From positions 1,674,001 through 1,738,000 of the forward strand of contig CAXXCY010000003.1 of NCBI GenBank assembly GCA_963674895.2: a DNA stretch of 64,000 nucleotides, given 5' to 3'. The notes under the pieces are model-generated. The model searched no databases. It saw nothing but the letters and a program-made list of their open reading frames with translations, and had not been told where the DNA came from. Positions 52,777 through 62,083 of this stretch are shown here, in pieces. A program made the translations under genes and the position numbers. Every line of letters starts with the position of its first letter. Position 1 is the stretch's first letter. The stretch comes from CAXXOK01 sp963674895. Its GTDB lineage: Bacteria; Bacillota; Clostridia; Christensenellales; Aristaeellaceae.

Positions 52777-53064
52777 ATGACACAAAGGCGGGCCAAGCGG
52801 ACCTACAGCGAGGAGCAGAAAAGGCAGCTGGTTGAACTGTTCAACCACGGGAAACCCAGGAGCGAGATCATCCGGGAATACGACCTGACAGCATCGGCGT
52901 TTGACAAATGGGTTAAGCGGATCAATGCAACCGGTTCCAGCCACGAGAAGGATAACCGAACGCCTGAAGAACTGGAGCTGCTGAAGCTTCGCAAAGAGAA
53001 CCAACAGCTGCGGATGGAGAATGACGTCCTAAAGCAAGCGGCGCTGATATACGCACGAAAGTAG
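52777..53064 (+). CDS. IS3-family transposase OrfA, copy 2
   Basis: A 95-residue protein identical to the product of 20811-21098, with the same helix-turn-helix and coiled coil. Ribosome site AGGAGGG. Confidence 0.9.
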   Translation: MTQRRAKRTYSEEQKRQLVELFNHGKPRSEIIREYDLTASAFDKWVKRINATGSSHEKDNRTPEELELLKLRKENQQLRMENDVLKQAALIYARK

Positions 53065-53066
53065 TT

Positions 53067-53891
53067 GTGATCCGAGCCAATGCCCACAAATACTCAATAT
53101 CAGCGCTGTGCCGGTGCTTAGGCATTGCACGCAGCACCTATTACTACGAATGCCGGGGCCGGCCGGACGAGCGGGATTTGGAAGAGGTTGTTCAGAACGC
53201 ATACGATGAGAATCGTCGTGTTTACGGTCAACGCAAACTCAAGCATGTACTGCTGCGGAAGGGCTGGATTGTATCCAGGCGGAAGATCGGGCGGATCATG
53301 AAGAAGCGGGGACTGGTATCCGCCTACACACGCAAGAAGTATCGGGTTCATGCATCCAGGGTGAATGAAGCCCCGGTGCCCAACCTGATTGACCGGCAAT
53401 TCAGCGACAGGCTCCCGGGAGCCTGTGTTGTCAGCGATCTGACCTACGTTCGTGTAGGCACCCAGTGGGCCTATATCTGCATGCTGCTGGATCTGGGAGC
53501 CAGGGAGATCATCGGCTACAGCGCCGGTGCACACAAAGACGCTGAACTGGTCCATCAAGCTTTTGCATCCGTGAAAGGAAACCTGTTCGAGATCCAGATC
53601 TTTCACACAGACCGTGGCAGTGAGTTTGACAATATGCTTGTGGATGAAATACTGGAAAGCTTTCAGATCCAGCGATCCCTGAGCATGAAGGGCTGTCCCT
53701 ATGACAACGCGGTAGCAGAATCAACCTTCAGGCTGATCAAGAAGGAGTTCGTTTCGAGCAGGCGGTTTGGTACCCTCGAGCAGCTGCGATTGGAACTGGC
53801 GGATTACATACACTGGTTCAACAACATCCGCCTGCACGGTACCCTCGGGTACCTGTCTCCGGTTGAGTTCAGGAATGCATGTACCTTATAA
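53067..53891 (+). CDS. IS3-family transposase OrfB, copy 2
   Basis: A 274-residue DDE integrase identical to the product of 21101-21925; catalytic acidic residues in DLTYVR, HTDRGSEF and NAVAESTF are intact, so the element should be active. GTG start, in the -1 frame of orfA. Confidence 0.9.
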   Translation: MIRANAHKYSISALCRCLGIARSTYYYECRGRPDERDLEEVVQNAYDENRRVYGQRKLKHVLLRKGWIVSRRKIGRIMKKRGLVSAYTRKKYRVHASRVNEAPVPNLIDRQFSDRLPGACVVSDLTYVRVGTQWAYICMLLDLGAREIIGYSAGAHKDAELVHQAFASVKGNLFEIQIFHTDRGSEFDNMLVDEILESFQIQRSLSMKGCPYDNAVAESTFRLIKKEFVSSRRFGTLEQLRLELADYIHWFNNIRLHGTLGYLSPVEFRNACTL

Positions 53892-53920
53892 TTTCTGTCT
53901 GACCAACTGTTGACAATCCA

Positions 53921-54744
53921 GTACCGAGGCTGGGTATGACCGCGCTTGGCGCGGTGATGGTAAAGGAATAGGTCACCGTGCCGACCACCATGCTGTCAGA
54001 CAGCGTGGTCAGCGTGATGGTCGCCGTACCGGATGTAGAATTTGGGATCGCGCTCAGCCAGGATAAAGGGATGGAAAAGCTGCTGCTTGATACTCCCGCG
54101 CTGATAGCCTGTGTGCTGGAATTGCTGCCGAACGTCCACTTGGCGGTATGCGAGTACGCGGTTGATTGCGCGGCGATATACATGGTGATGGAACTGCCGG
54201 CGTTGACCGAGGTTGCGCTGAATGTTGCAGAGGATGTCGCATAGTGGTAGGTTATCCGAAGCTGCGGCATCTCGTTCATGCGAACATAATAGCTGTACTC
54301 TATGCTGGTATTGACATTCTCATGATAGATCCCAAAACCGTTGTATCCATTGAGCAAGTGGTTGAGATGTGTGAGGGGAATGGTCACCCAGCTTGCCTGT
54401 CCTCTCGCGAAAGCGCCAAGCAAGAACCCATTGGTGAAATACCCGGATGCAGAAACACTGCCAGACGCAGACGTTTTGGAGGAGCAGTGCAAGCGTACAG
54501 AGGTTGCGGCGCTTGAGCCATGCGCTGTATCGGCACGCTTGAACCAGAACTCCACCTTGTCCACGACGACGGAGCCGTTGATGGTGTTTCTCAACGTCGT
54601 CAGATCGCCAGTTGAAAACCAGCAATGCCCATAATAGACATATCCACCGGCGTTCTCGTAATACCCTTGGATAAAATCGGTCTGACTCCAACTCCCGCCG
54701 CGATAGGAGGCTCTAGAAGAGGCCGTCAGTGTTAACGTCAGCAT
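53921..54744 (-). pseudogene. Phage structural protein (DUF859-like), C-terminus removed by IS copy 2
   Basis: About 275 residues from ATG 54744 (behind AAAGGAGG). The N-terminal part is a beta-rich domain with GGYVYYGHCWFSTGDLTTL and KVEFWFKRADTAHGSSAA. A Ser/Thr-rich part follows (about 165-270) with SSATFSATSVNAGSSITMYI and TLSDSMVVGTVTYSFTI, as in DUF859 siphovirus proteins. The reading frame is cut at the IS and ends a few codons inside it. Last gene of the tail operon in this window. Confidence 0.7.
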
Positions 54745-54756
54745 ACCGATCCTCCT

Positions 54757-56028
54757 TTACGCAGAGCGCCACTTGAGAGCGAGACCGTTGGGCGTTGTGA
54801 TCCAGTCGAAATAACCGCCGTTCTCTTCGTTGCCGATGGTCAGGCGGTTGGTGATATGCGCCGAGGTGATGTAGAGCTTGTTGTTGGAGATATAGGCGAT
54901 CTCCTCGCCGGATTGGACGAAGGACAATCGCGTATTGCCAAGTCGTGCCATGAACGGACTGCCCAGCACGCCCAGTTCCAGCCCGTCCGCCGAGAAGCGC
55001 TGGTAGCTCTGCAGCACGTCAATGTACTGCTGCATCTCCCCCGTTACTTCCACGGTATAAGTGCGGGCACGCTGGAACACCAATTCAATGTCCGTTGCAG
55101 TCTGCTGGATGAGCGAGTTCAGGGCTTCACTGACGATCTGCACATCCTGCCTGGTTCCATAATTGTTTGCCACCGCATCAAGCACATTCTGCGTGACGTT
55201 TTGCGCTGTCTCGCTGATGTCGTCTGACAGGGTCTGGGTTGCGGTGTTTAGGGCGTGAATGTTTTCATCAATATCCTCGGGAGCGACTGTCCAGTCGGTC
55301 GGTTTGTTGCCTTCCTCCAGCTTGATACGGTAGAGAGACACGGTGTTGTTCGCCGTTGCGCCTGCAACTCCGGCATACAGCAGCAAGCTCCAACTGCCTG
55401 TTTCATTGGGTGTGGTCAGTACCACAGATTGCCTGGCATCCGAAATATCCAGTGTGCCGCTTGTTCCGCTGACTGAGGTACCCAGATCATACACACGCCA
55501 TGAGATCTGTGTTGCCGTTCCGGCGTCCAGCGTGATATGCCCGATGCTGAGTGCGTATTGTGTATTTTGCTTTAATCCTGTATAGATGGACTCATACGCG
55601 TAGTTGGATGTTTCTGCGACCATGGTCAGCATACTGCTGTTGCGCGCCAGGTTTCGCCCGCCGATGGTCAGGCCATCAAATTCCACTTGGCTAACCTTGG
55701 ATGTGATCTGCTGTGCCTGCGCGGTAATGCTAGACTCTGCAGCGGAAAGGCGGCTTCCGAGGTTGTCTGTCACCGTCTGGTCTGCCTTAAGGGCGATGGC
55801 CTGGTCGGTCTGGCTGAAGCGTGTGTTCAGCTCGGTCTTTGTGTAGTAATCATTCGGATCGACATCCGACCCGCACACCATCCATGCCGTGCCGCTCCAG
55901 CGTTTGATGAGGTTCGGTGTAACAGAGGTGTCCAGCCACAGCATATGCAAAACGGGTGCGAGTGGCGCGGTATCTGATACATAGATATCCGTCTCATCCC
56001 GAATCGTCAGCTGTGCCACACAAAGCAA
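54757..56028 (-). CDS. Phage tail/receptor-binding-type protein
   Basis: A 423-residue protein. The N-terminal segment has a WLDTSVTPNLIKRWSGTAW motif common in tail fibres. A coiled-coil part (about 60-125) is followed by a carbohydrate-binding-like beta domain (about 125-250, IGGRNLARNSSM to KLEEGNKPTDWTVAPED), then another coiled coil and a C-terminal beta domain ending NGLALKWRSA. A trimeric fibre is likely. TTG 56028 is the start, directly after the previous stop with GAGGTGAG across the junction. Confidence 0.7.
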   Translation of the reverse strand: MLCVAQLTIRDETDIYVSDTAPLAPVLHMLWLDTSVTPNLIKRWSGTAWMVCGSDVDPNDYYTKTELNTRFSQTDQAIALKADQTVTDNLGSRLSAAESSITAQAQQITSKVSQVEFDGLTIGGRNLARNSSMLTMVAETSNYAYESIYTGLKQNTQYALSIGHITLDAGTATQISWRVYDLGTSVSGTSGTLDISDARQSVVLTTPNETGSWSLLLYAGVAGATANNTVSLYRIKLEEGNKPTDWTVAPEDIDENIHALNTATQTLSDDISETAQNVTQNVLDAVANNYGTRQDVQIVSEALNSLIQQTATDIELVFQRARTYTVEVTGEMQQYIDVLQSYQRFSADGLELGVLGSPFMARLGNTRLSFVQSGEEIAYISNNKLYITSAHITNRLTIGNEENGGYFDWITTPNGLALKWRSA

Positions 56029-57693
56029 CTAGCTCACCTCGCATGTAAAAGTCGTTTTCACATCCACATCATCTCCGTCAATGGCGACGGATTTCCCGGT
56101 CGCAAACGCCGCGCCGCTGTCCATGGCGTTGCCATCCTTATCCCGGCGATACCATGTATAGGTGTGCTCGGTGCCGGCTTCATCTACCTCCGTGCCATTT
56201 TGGAACAAACGGCATGTGAGTGTGGAGGTACCTACACTGTTTTTGAACACATCGCCGCCGCTGGACTCAATCACGGCTTGGAAGTTATCCGTTTTATCTG
56301 TCAACGTCAGGGTATCGGTATAGGTCTCGCCACCATAGGTCATGACGCACTGATAGGCTTGTACACCGCTGACATCCCCGCCGCTGACCGTGAGAGAGGA
56401 ACCTGTTTCCCCAGAAATGGCGTTCCACGAGCCCGCGGTGTACTTCTTCCACACAAAGGTCGCGCCGGAGGTGATGGCGGCAGTGCCGTCATAGGCGGAG
56501 GTTTGGATGGGAAGTGATCCTGCTTGGTTGAGAAACACCGAACCATTGGGTGCATAGAGCGAGAACACGACTGCGTTCTGACCGTCCGCGCCTGCCGCGC
56601 CGGTATTGACCTTGCTCCACTGGATTTGGAGGGTGGTGGAAACAGGCGACGTGATCGGCACAGACAACACACCCTGTTGCTGACCGCTGCCGCCAAGCAT
56701 CGCGCCCTCCGCAATGGTGATCGTAATCGGAATCTCATTGTTTACGGCAGAGCCAGCCTCCACCGTCATGCCTGTGGGAGCGCCTGTAATCGTGCTGATA
56801 CTGGGCGTTACCTTGCCTGTGCCGGTATAACCAACCACGTTGCAGATCCGCGTCACGGCGGCAACCTGACCGCTCGCGTTACCCGCAAAGCTGATGTTCT
56901 CGTTGGTCAGGAAAACAGTGGACGCGTTCGCACCAGCAGATCCAGTTGCACCGTCTCGTACCTTGTAGACGGTGAGTGTATCCGTCACGCCGGACTCCGA
57001 GGTCACAATCCGAAGCACAGCGGTATCACCGTTGAATACCGCATGGATAGGCTTGACGTTCAGGGTTGCACTGGTGATGTCAGCATTATCTGCTGTGGTC
57101 GGGTAATCCGTCCAGATATCCGATGTATTCTTGTACTGCCACCTGTCCACGGTTACATTGGCAAGGTTTGCAGTTAGCGTAATCTGGGCGGGAGAGACGT
57201 TGTCGTTCACGTCATACTTAAAAACCTGTTCACCTGAGATGGACACGAGTTTGGCATTGACCGCTGTTTTGATTTGCGAGAAGGTGATGTCTGCGACAAT
57301 ATCGCTGACCAATCCATTCTCCGGATCGGTATAGGTAACATACGCCAGATAGGAAAGCAGCCCACTGGCAACAGCTGTGAGCTTGTTGGCGTTAACTGTC
57401 AGCACGCCGTTGGATACCGTTTCGCCAGAAGCAAGCGCTGTTTTGGCGCTTGCGCCTTCCCGGCGTTTCCATGTCACCGACAGTCCAGCAGCGTTCAGCG
57501 CCATGGCGTTCTGGTTAACGAACACCACAGGGGTCAGCACCAGGTTGCCACTGTCCGTCCAATCGGGAACAACAGACGCGTCGTTGGGATCGTACACCTG
57601 CGTTTTAGGCAGATTGGACGTAAGATAACACGATAGGGATTTGCCATCCGAGAGGTCGACAATAGAGATTTGGCCGGTTGCGATGACTGACAT
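56029..57693 (-). CDS. Phage structural protein with Ig-like/collagen-like parts
   Basis: A 554-residue, Thr/Val/Ala-rich beta protein. It consists of several Ig-like units, with a typical linker GATGSAGANAST and GAAGADGQNAV that resembles short collagen-like turns (about 250 and 375). The last unit (TWYRRDKDGNAMDSGAAF to FTCEVS) resembles the C-terminal part of the large tail protein at 59145-62063. ATG 57693 follows AAGGAGGG. Probably surface-exposed tail decoration. Confidence 0.7.
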   Translation of the reverse strand: MSVIATGQISIVDLSDGKSLSCYLTSNLPKTQVYDPNDASVVPDWTDSGNLVLTPVVFVNQNAMALNAAGLSVTWKRREGASAKTALASGETVSNGVLTVNANKLTAVASGLLSYLAYVTYTDPENGLVSDIVADITFSQIKTAVNAKLVSISGEQVFKYDVNDNVSPAQITLTANLANVTVDRWQYKNTSDIWTDYPTTADNADITSATLNVKPIHAVFNGDTAVLRIVTSESGVTDTLTVYKVRDGATGSAGANASTVFLTNENISFAGNASGQVAAVTRICNVVGYTGTGKVTPSISTITGAPTGMTVEAGSAVNNEIPITITIAEGAMLGGSGQQQGVLSVPITSPVSTTLQIQWSKVNTGAAGADGQNAVVFSLYAPNGSVFLNQAGSLPIQTSAYDGTAAITSGATFVWKKYTAGSWNAISGETGSSLTVSGGDVSGVQAYQCVMTYGGETYTDTLTLTDKTDNFQAVIESSGGDVFKNSVGTSTLTCRLFQNGTEVDEAGTEHTYTWYRRDKDGNAMDSGAAFATGKSVAIDGDDVDVKTTFTCEVS

Positions 57694-57768
57694 GTTGAAT
57701 GCCCTCCTTGAATTCTATGCATATGAAAAGACGCCCATCTTCATGGACGTCTTTCACACTCGTTTCAG

Positions 57769-58035
57769 CTAGTTGTCTTCGTAATGACCTTTACATTGAT
57801 AAATAATGATTACTTCGTCCTCAACACTATAAACCAGTCGATCTTTGTCTGTGATGCGCCTTGACCATTTCCCTGACAGATCGCCTTTTAGGGGTTCGGG
57901 TTTGCCTCTTCCATCAAGCGGGCTGTGTGCAGTCTCTTTGAGCAAGGCGTTGAATTTTCTGAGCACTGCTTTGTCGCTTGTTTGCCAATGCAGGTACTCC
58001 TCCCACGCAAACTCTGTGAACGTAAAGTTACGCAT
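57769..58035 (-). CDS. Type II toxin, Txe/YoeB family
   Basis: An 88-residue RNase of the RelE fold. The start FTEFAWEEYLHWQTSDKAVL and the end ITDKDRLVYSVEDEVIIIY then CKGHYED are typical of YoeB; the Arg, His and Tyr of the C-terminal active site are present (RLVY, GHY). It cuts mRNA on the ribosome when unbound. Its start overlaps the antitoxin stop by 8 bases. Confidence 0.88.
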   Translation of the reverse strand: MRNFTFTEFAWEEYLHWQTSDKAVLRKFNALLKETAHSPLDGRGKPEPLKGDLSGKWSRRITDKDRLVYSVEDEVIIIYQCKGHYEDN

Positions 58036-58300
58036 TTTCCATGGCTTCCAGTTCAGCCATGGTTTTATTCACAGTCTTGCCATCATGGTGTTGCTTGATG
58101 GATGCGTGCAATCTTCTTTGATTCGCCTCATTATAAAATGAATCACGCGGAGCTGACAACTCAAAAGGAATTTTACGGTCCCGGGCTGCCTTTTTTGCAT
58201 ATAGCATAAAGAAGGTTGTTAGATTCATGCCCATTTCACCGCATATTTCATCCAGTTCTTCCTTGAGTTTTTCATCCAATCGTATACTCACGGTAACCAT
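58028..58300 (-). CDS. Type II antitoxin, RelB/DinJ family
   Basis: A 90-residue protein with a ribbon-helix-helix N-terminus (VTVSIRLDEKLKEELDEICGEMGMNLTTFFML) and a basic C-terminal toxin-wrapping arm. It would neutralise the downstream YoeB-type toxin and repress its own promoter. RelB/DinJ-type antitoxins pair more often with RelE/YafQ, so the pairing with YoeB is a common mix-and-match. Upstream are about 200 bases without a gene, enough for a separate promoter. Confidence 0.87.
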   Translation of the reverse strand: MVTVSIRLDEKLKEELDEICGEMGMNLTTFFMLYAKKAARDRKIPFELSAPRDSFYNEANQRRLHASIKQHHDGKTVNKTMAELEAMENA

Positions 58301-58508
58301 GTTCTACACCTCCTTTTCAATCATATAATGCATCGTTTTGCATCTATTTACAAGCATTTCGTTTCAATGTTATTACTATTGATTCATTTCAATTCTTTTT
58401 GTGAAGCGCACTCGCCGAAACGCCCTCGTTTTACAACGTGAATGTAAACACCCGCAACATACAGGTGTTTTATATTGTTCCAATGTATTCTTCTAGTTTG
58501 AATGGTAT

Positions 58509-58820
58509 TTACAGTAGATTCTTGTATTCTTGTTTGGCATCGAAGATTGCGTAAATAATCACTTCTTGAGCTTTTTCTTCAACCTTGTAAAAGATCACGT
58601 GCCTTTGAACAATCAAAACACGGTATCCTTGTTTGCGAAGCGTACTATACCTGGGATAACTTCCCATGTTCGGCGATGTGCTCAAAAGGTTGATGCCTTG
58701 TTCGAGTTTTTCCAGATAAGCAAGCGCTGTGTCGATACTCCCAGAATCATCCGCAATGTAGAGGATTAGGGAATGAAGCTGGTCATTGGCTTTGTCTGTT
58801 CGCAAAATGCGATAGTTCAT
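58509..58820 (-). CDS. Type II toxin, RelE/ParE family
   Basis: A 103-residue protein with the RelE/ParE fold: AYLEKLEQGINLLSTSPNMGSYPRY, then YRVLIVQRHVIFYKV and IYAIFDAKQEYKNLL. The PxxGxxY segment and the C-terminal strand pair fit ParE-like toxins, which target gyrase, more than mRNA-cutting RelE; this is not certain. It overlaps its antitoxin gene by 4 bases. Confidence 0.85.
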   Translation of the reverse strand: MNYRILRTDKANDQLHSLILYIADDSGSIDTALAYLEKLEQGINLLSTSPNMGSYPRYSTLRKQGYRVLIVQRHVIFYKVEEKAQEVIIYAIFDAKQEYKNLL

Positions 58821-59092
58821 TTGGCTTTCCTCTCAAGCAGGGAAGCTCTCAAACTATCAAAGCTAGTCTGCATCGGCGCAACGCGACCTTGCCTGACATC
58901 CTCCTCAGCCTCAGCCAATGCTTTTAAAAGCTCCAATTCGGCTTTCATTTGAGCATATTGCGCCATGCTAAGCAATACCGTGTCACCGCGGCCATTGACC
59001 GTCACATAAACGGGTTCTTGTGTTTCCTTACACGTTTTAGAGATTTCCGCATAGTGATTGCGCAAATCTGCTGATGGGCGAATGATCTCCAT
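58817..59092 (-). CDS. Type II antitoxin, Phd/YefM family
   Basis: A 91-residue protein with the Phd/YefM N-terminus (RPSADLRNHYAEISKTCKET, then PVYVTVNGRGDTVLLSMAQY) and a helical C-terminal arm. It should bind the ParE-like toxin and its own promoter. ATG 59092 after GGGAGGT is preferred; an upstream ATG would overlap the tail gene. Confidence 0.87.
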   Translation of the reverse strand: MEIIRPSADLRNHYAEISKTCKETQEPVYVTVNGRGDTVLLSMAQYAQMKAELELLKALAEAEEDVRQGRVAPMQTSFDSLRASLLERKAK

Positions 59093-59144
59093 CTCTAACA
59101 CCTCCCTTGATATAGTCAAATTATATGCTTCTATGACTATGTTG

Positions 59145-62063
59145 TCAACTGCTCTCATCAATCAGTTCACACCGAAATGTTGCCTGACGAAACACATCAG
59201 CCCCCGTTACCACCACGCTTTTCGTGGCTAGATGATCTGCATTCCATATGCCATCCGCTGTGACATCATCACTCTCCCGTTTCCATCTGAAACGCGTTTC
59301 TGGCAGATCATCTGTAATATCGGTCAAGCCATGATACACCTTGGCTATGAGCAACGTGCTTCTGACCCGTTGGGTCAGAAAGGTCGTTTCTGCATGGATC
59401 TCTACCCGATATCCAAGCAGCGCGTCCATATCCGAGTAGATTTGGGATTGTGTTTGCTGGTAAGTATGGCTGGAGGTGACAGTGGACACAATCGCATCAT
59501 CGGTGATCTTGAGTTCCGCTTGGGATATCCGTTCCGCGAGAGCGTCCAACTCCGTCACGTCCGCTTTGCTGTCCACCATGAACCTGAGGTACTCATTGCC
59601 GGAGATATCCATGGTATTGAGAACGTTGATGGTTGCCTGGCGAGCAAACAGAGTGTCCACATCAAGGTTCGCAGCGATAAGACTACGAACAATGGCACTG
59701 TCAGCAAAGATGTCCTGCGCATTGAGGGTAACTGCGGTAACCGATCCTTCGATGAGTTTTTCACCTGCATTGATGGATACATCTTTGACATCAGCGTTTC
59801 CGATCTGCTTTTGCGTAGTCGTGATGTTCCCATTGCCGTCTACCGATACCGCATAAAACCCACCGTCTTCGCCTTTGACAATCAGTTCACCAACAGTGAG
59901 TGATACGAGATTCGCTTCTGTAACAGCAAGTTTGGCGATATAGAGTTCACCGCCTACGCCCTGCGTGATGATGGCAGTATCCGTCACCAAATCCTTGATG
60001 TGCGCCCAGTCGATATCAGCCGAGTCAATGCTTGCACTTACAATGGCAGCCACAGCGGTGGTCAGGCTCGTGATGGACGCCCAATCAATGTCAGCGGATC
60101 GAATACGCGCATTGACAATATTGGCAATCTCGGCCGTCAGGTTTGTAATGCTCGCCCAGTCGATCTCAGCGGACGCAATCTGTGCGTAGAGCAGATTAGT
60201 GACTGTTGCAGTCAGTCCAGTAATGGCTGCCCACTCGATATTGGCGCTGTCAATGTTCGCGGTCGTGATCTGCGCCTGTGCGATGGACGCCATCTGTGCC
60301 GCCAGCCCTTGGATGTCTGCCCACTGAATATTCGCTTGCTGGATGTTGGCGGTCGTCATTTGCGCCACGGCAATAGCCGCAATCGATGCATAAAGCTCAT
60401 CCGTGGTGATGTGCCCTGCCACAAGCTCCTGTATCCGTGCCGTAACGGCGGTCAGAGCATTGACAGTGAGCGTTTCGACCAATGCCTCCGCAATCTTGGC
60501 GCGGGTGATAGCCGCATCGCTTATCTGCGCGGTTTGGATCGCCGCGTCCTGGATATGGGCCGTTCCAATCGCCGCCAGCTGGATATGCGCCGCGCCGATG
60601 GCAGCGGTCTTGACCTGCAGCGAGCCCACAGATGCGTTTTGCAATTGCCCCGAACCAATAGAGTTAAGCGCTAACTTCATACCGCCAATGGAACCGGCCG
60701 CAATCTGTCGTGCAGAAATCATGCTGGTTTCCATTGTGGTGGATGCAGTACCCAGCGTGACGCTGGTGTAGCGCTTAAGCAAGCAATCGTAGGTGTATTG
60801 GGTCATGCGAAGAGCAACAGCTACACCTAGTTTCTCTACGATGACGGTTACGGCATCTCCAATGAACATATCCGTCAGCGGGGTATAAGCGGCATACTCG
60901 ACGGTGTCCTTGACATTGATGAAATCCACATCCAGCGTCACTGTCGGAAGATCACACCCACTGTCCAGCAGCTTTTGCGCTTCGGCGCGAAGCTTGTTTT
61001 TGACCGCCGGCACAGACAGTTCGTCCGATACCCTGGCGTCGCTGACCTGCAGATGGTGCCACTTGGGATGCGGGTAGCTACCGATGTTCGGACTGTCGAT
61101 ATACAGCTCATCCAGATAGAGCAGCTCCCCGTCCTCAGTTTCACCTGTGGGGAGAATACGCGTGATAACATCGGTTTCATCAACATCATAGGTAATTCCC
61201 AGCAGGTTCTTACCCTGCCGGATCTGTACATCACTGTCCGTGCCAACGCGACCTACAACGAACACGTCATACCAATCTCGTGCCAGTTCGCCACCGTATG
61301 CCTCAACCGCACCGCCTTCACCCAGCAATGCTTCTACAGGGTTGATGTTTACAAACTCAACATTGTCCGCCGTTCCCGTAAGGTCGGTATAGACGCTAAA
61401 GTCATGCGGTGAACGGGTCTGACTGAAGACGCTGTTGATGACATTCGTAGCCGATGCCCCTGCGTCGAGCTTGCAGCTAACGATCATGTTATCCATGAGA
61501 TCGTAGAAGATGTGGCGTGCATACACGCTGATTTGATTGAGCTCCGGTACAACACGATAGATGCGAAATGGTTGTTCCCGAAGCTGGCGAGTTTCCACCA
61601 CCTTCCCGGTAGCGACCACTGCGCTGGTTTCTGTTCGCACATACTCCAGATAATCCGTGTGCATGTACCCGCGTTTGCCGTCCGGGGTCAGCACCTCATA
61701 CCATGTGGCGCTATTTTTATGCAGAATGATGATCTCTGTATCCGTCGGATAGAGCTTCAGGATTTTATACGAAGTGCCAGGGCCCGTCCGAAGCCGTAAG
61801 CGGCCGCCGATGACCTTGTAGACTTCACGACCATCCTCCTGACTGACCAACCGCACTCTGGGCGTCATCGACGCGGGAACAGGCGCCTTGATGATGCATC
61901 CATACTGCAGCCGCATCCATTTATCCGCAGTATCCATCGGATGCGTCATGGATAACTCCCATTCCCCATTCAACGTTTCGGTGACAATGCAGGTGGAGGG
62001 ATTGAGCACACCCAGTCCATTGCCTGTGAAGTCGGTTTCATTTGCTGCATAAATACAGATCAC
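59145..62063 (-). CDS. Phage tail spike/endopeptidase protein (Tal-like) with SH3 domain
   Basis: A 972-residue protein, the usual next gene after Dit. After an N-terminal region (ICIYAANETDFTGNG, LNGEWELSM) a bacterial SH3 domain (about 80-145: RLRLRTGPGTSYKI to YMHTDYLEY) is inserted. A prophage endopeptidase-tail region follows (about 150-430). A long helical stretch (about 440-690) contains many repeats such as QITTANIDSANIEWAAITGL, a probable trimeric coiled coil or beta helix. The C-terminus is beta-rich. GTG 62063 follows GGGGAGGAG. Probable role: host wall penetration and baseplate. SH3 suggests wall binding. Confidence 0.82.
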   Translation of the reverse strand: MICIYAANETDFTGNGLGVLNPSTCIVTETLNGEWELSMTHPMDTADKWMRLQYGCIIKAPVPASMTPRVRLVSQEDGREVYKVIGGRLRLRTGPGTSYKILKLYPTDTEIIILHKNSATWYEVLTPDGKRGYMHTDYLEYVRTETSAVVATGKVVETRQLREQPFRIYRVVPELNQISVYARHIFYDLMDNMIVSCKLDAGASATNVINSVFSQTRSPHDFSVYTDLTGTADNVEFVNINPVEALLGEGGAVEAYGGELARDWYDVFVVGRVGTDSDVQIRQGKNLLGITYDVDETDVITRILPTGETEDGELLYLDELYIDSPNIGSYPHPKWHHLQVSDARVSDELSVPAVKNKLRAEAQKLLDSGCDLPTVTLDVDFINVKDTVEYAAYTPLTDMFIGDAVTVIVEKLGVAVALRMTQYTYDCLLKRYTSVTLGTASTTMETSMISARQIAAGSIGGMKLALNSIGSGQLQNASVGSLQVKTAAIGAAHIQLAAIGTAHIQDAAIQTAQISDAAITRAKIAEALVETLTVNALTAVTARIQELVAGHITTDELYASIAAIAVAQMTTANIQQANIQWADIQGLAAQMASIAQAQITTANIDSANIEWAAITGLTATVTNLLYAQIASAEIDWASITNLTAEIANIVNARIRSADIDWASITSLTTAVAAIVSASIDSADIDWAHIKDLVTDTAIITQGVGGELYIAKLAVTEANLVSLTVGELIVKGEDGGFYAVSVDGNGNITTTQKQIGNADVKDVSINAGEKLIEGSVTAVTLNAQDIFADSAIVRSLIAANLDVDTLFARQATINVLNTMDISGNEYLRFMVDSKADVTELDALAERISQAELKITDDAIVSTVTSSHTYQQTQSQIYSDMDALLGYRVEIHAETTFLTQRVRSTLLIAKVYHGLTDITDDLPETRFRWKRESDDVTADGIWNADHLATKSVVVTGADVFRQATFRCELIDESS

Positions 62064-62083
62064 AGGCAACTCCTCCCCGAAAA

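Larger units (their letters stand above)
52700..53920 (+). mobile_element. IS3-family insertion sequence, copy 2 (1,221 bp)
   Basis: Same length, orientation and, as far as I can compare, the same sequence as copy 1. Ends TGGATTG and CAATCCA. Outside bases are CTT on the left and GTA on the right, so there is no target-site duplication. The left flank is a truncated chromosomal DUF1905 gene and the right flank a truncated phage gene. Both read on the minus strand. Confidence 0.9.

Noticed and set aside
20734..53920. Composite transposon formed by the two IS copies
   Set aside because: The outer flanks (AAC before copy 1, GTA after copy 2) are not a target duplication, and copy 2's right flank is a cut phage gene. 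Two rearranged single insertions fit better.
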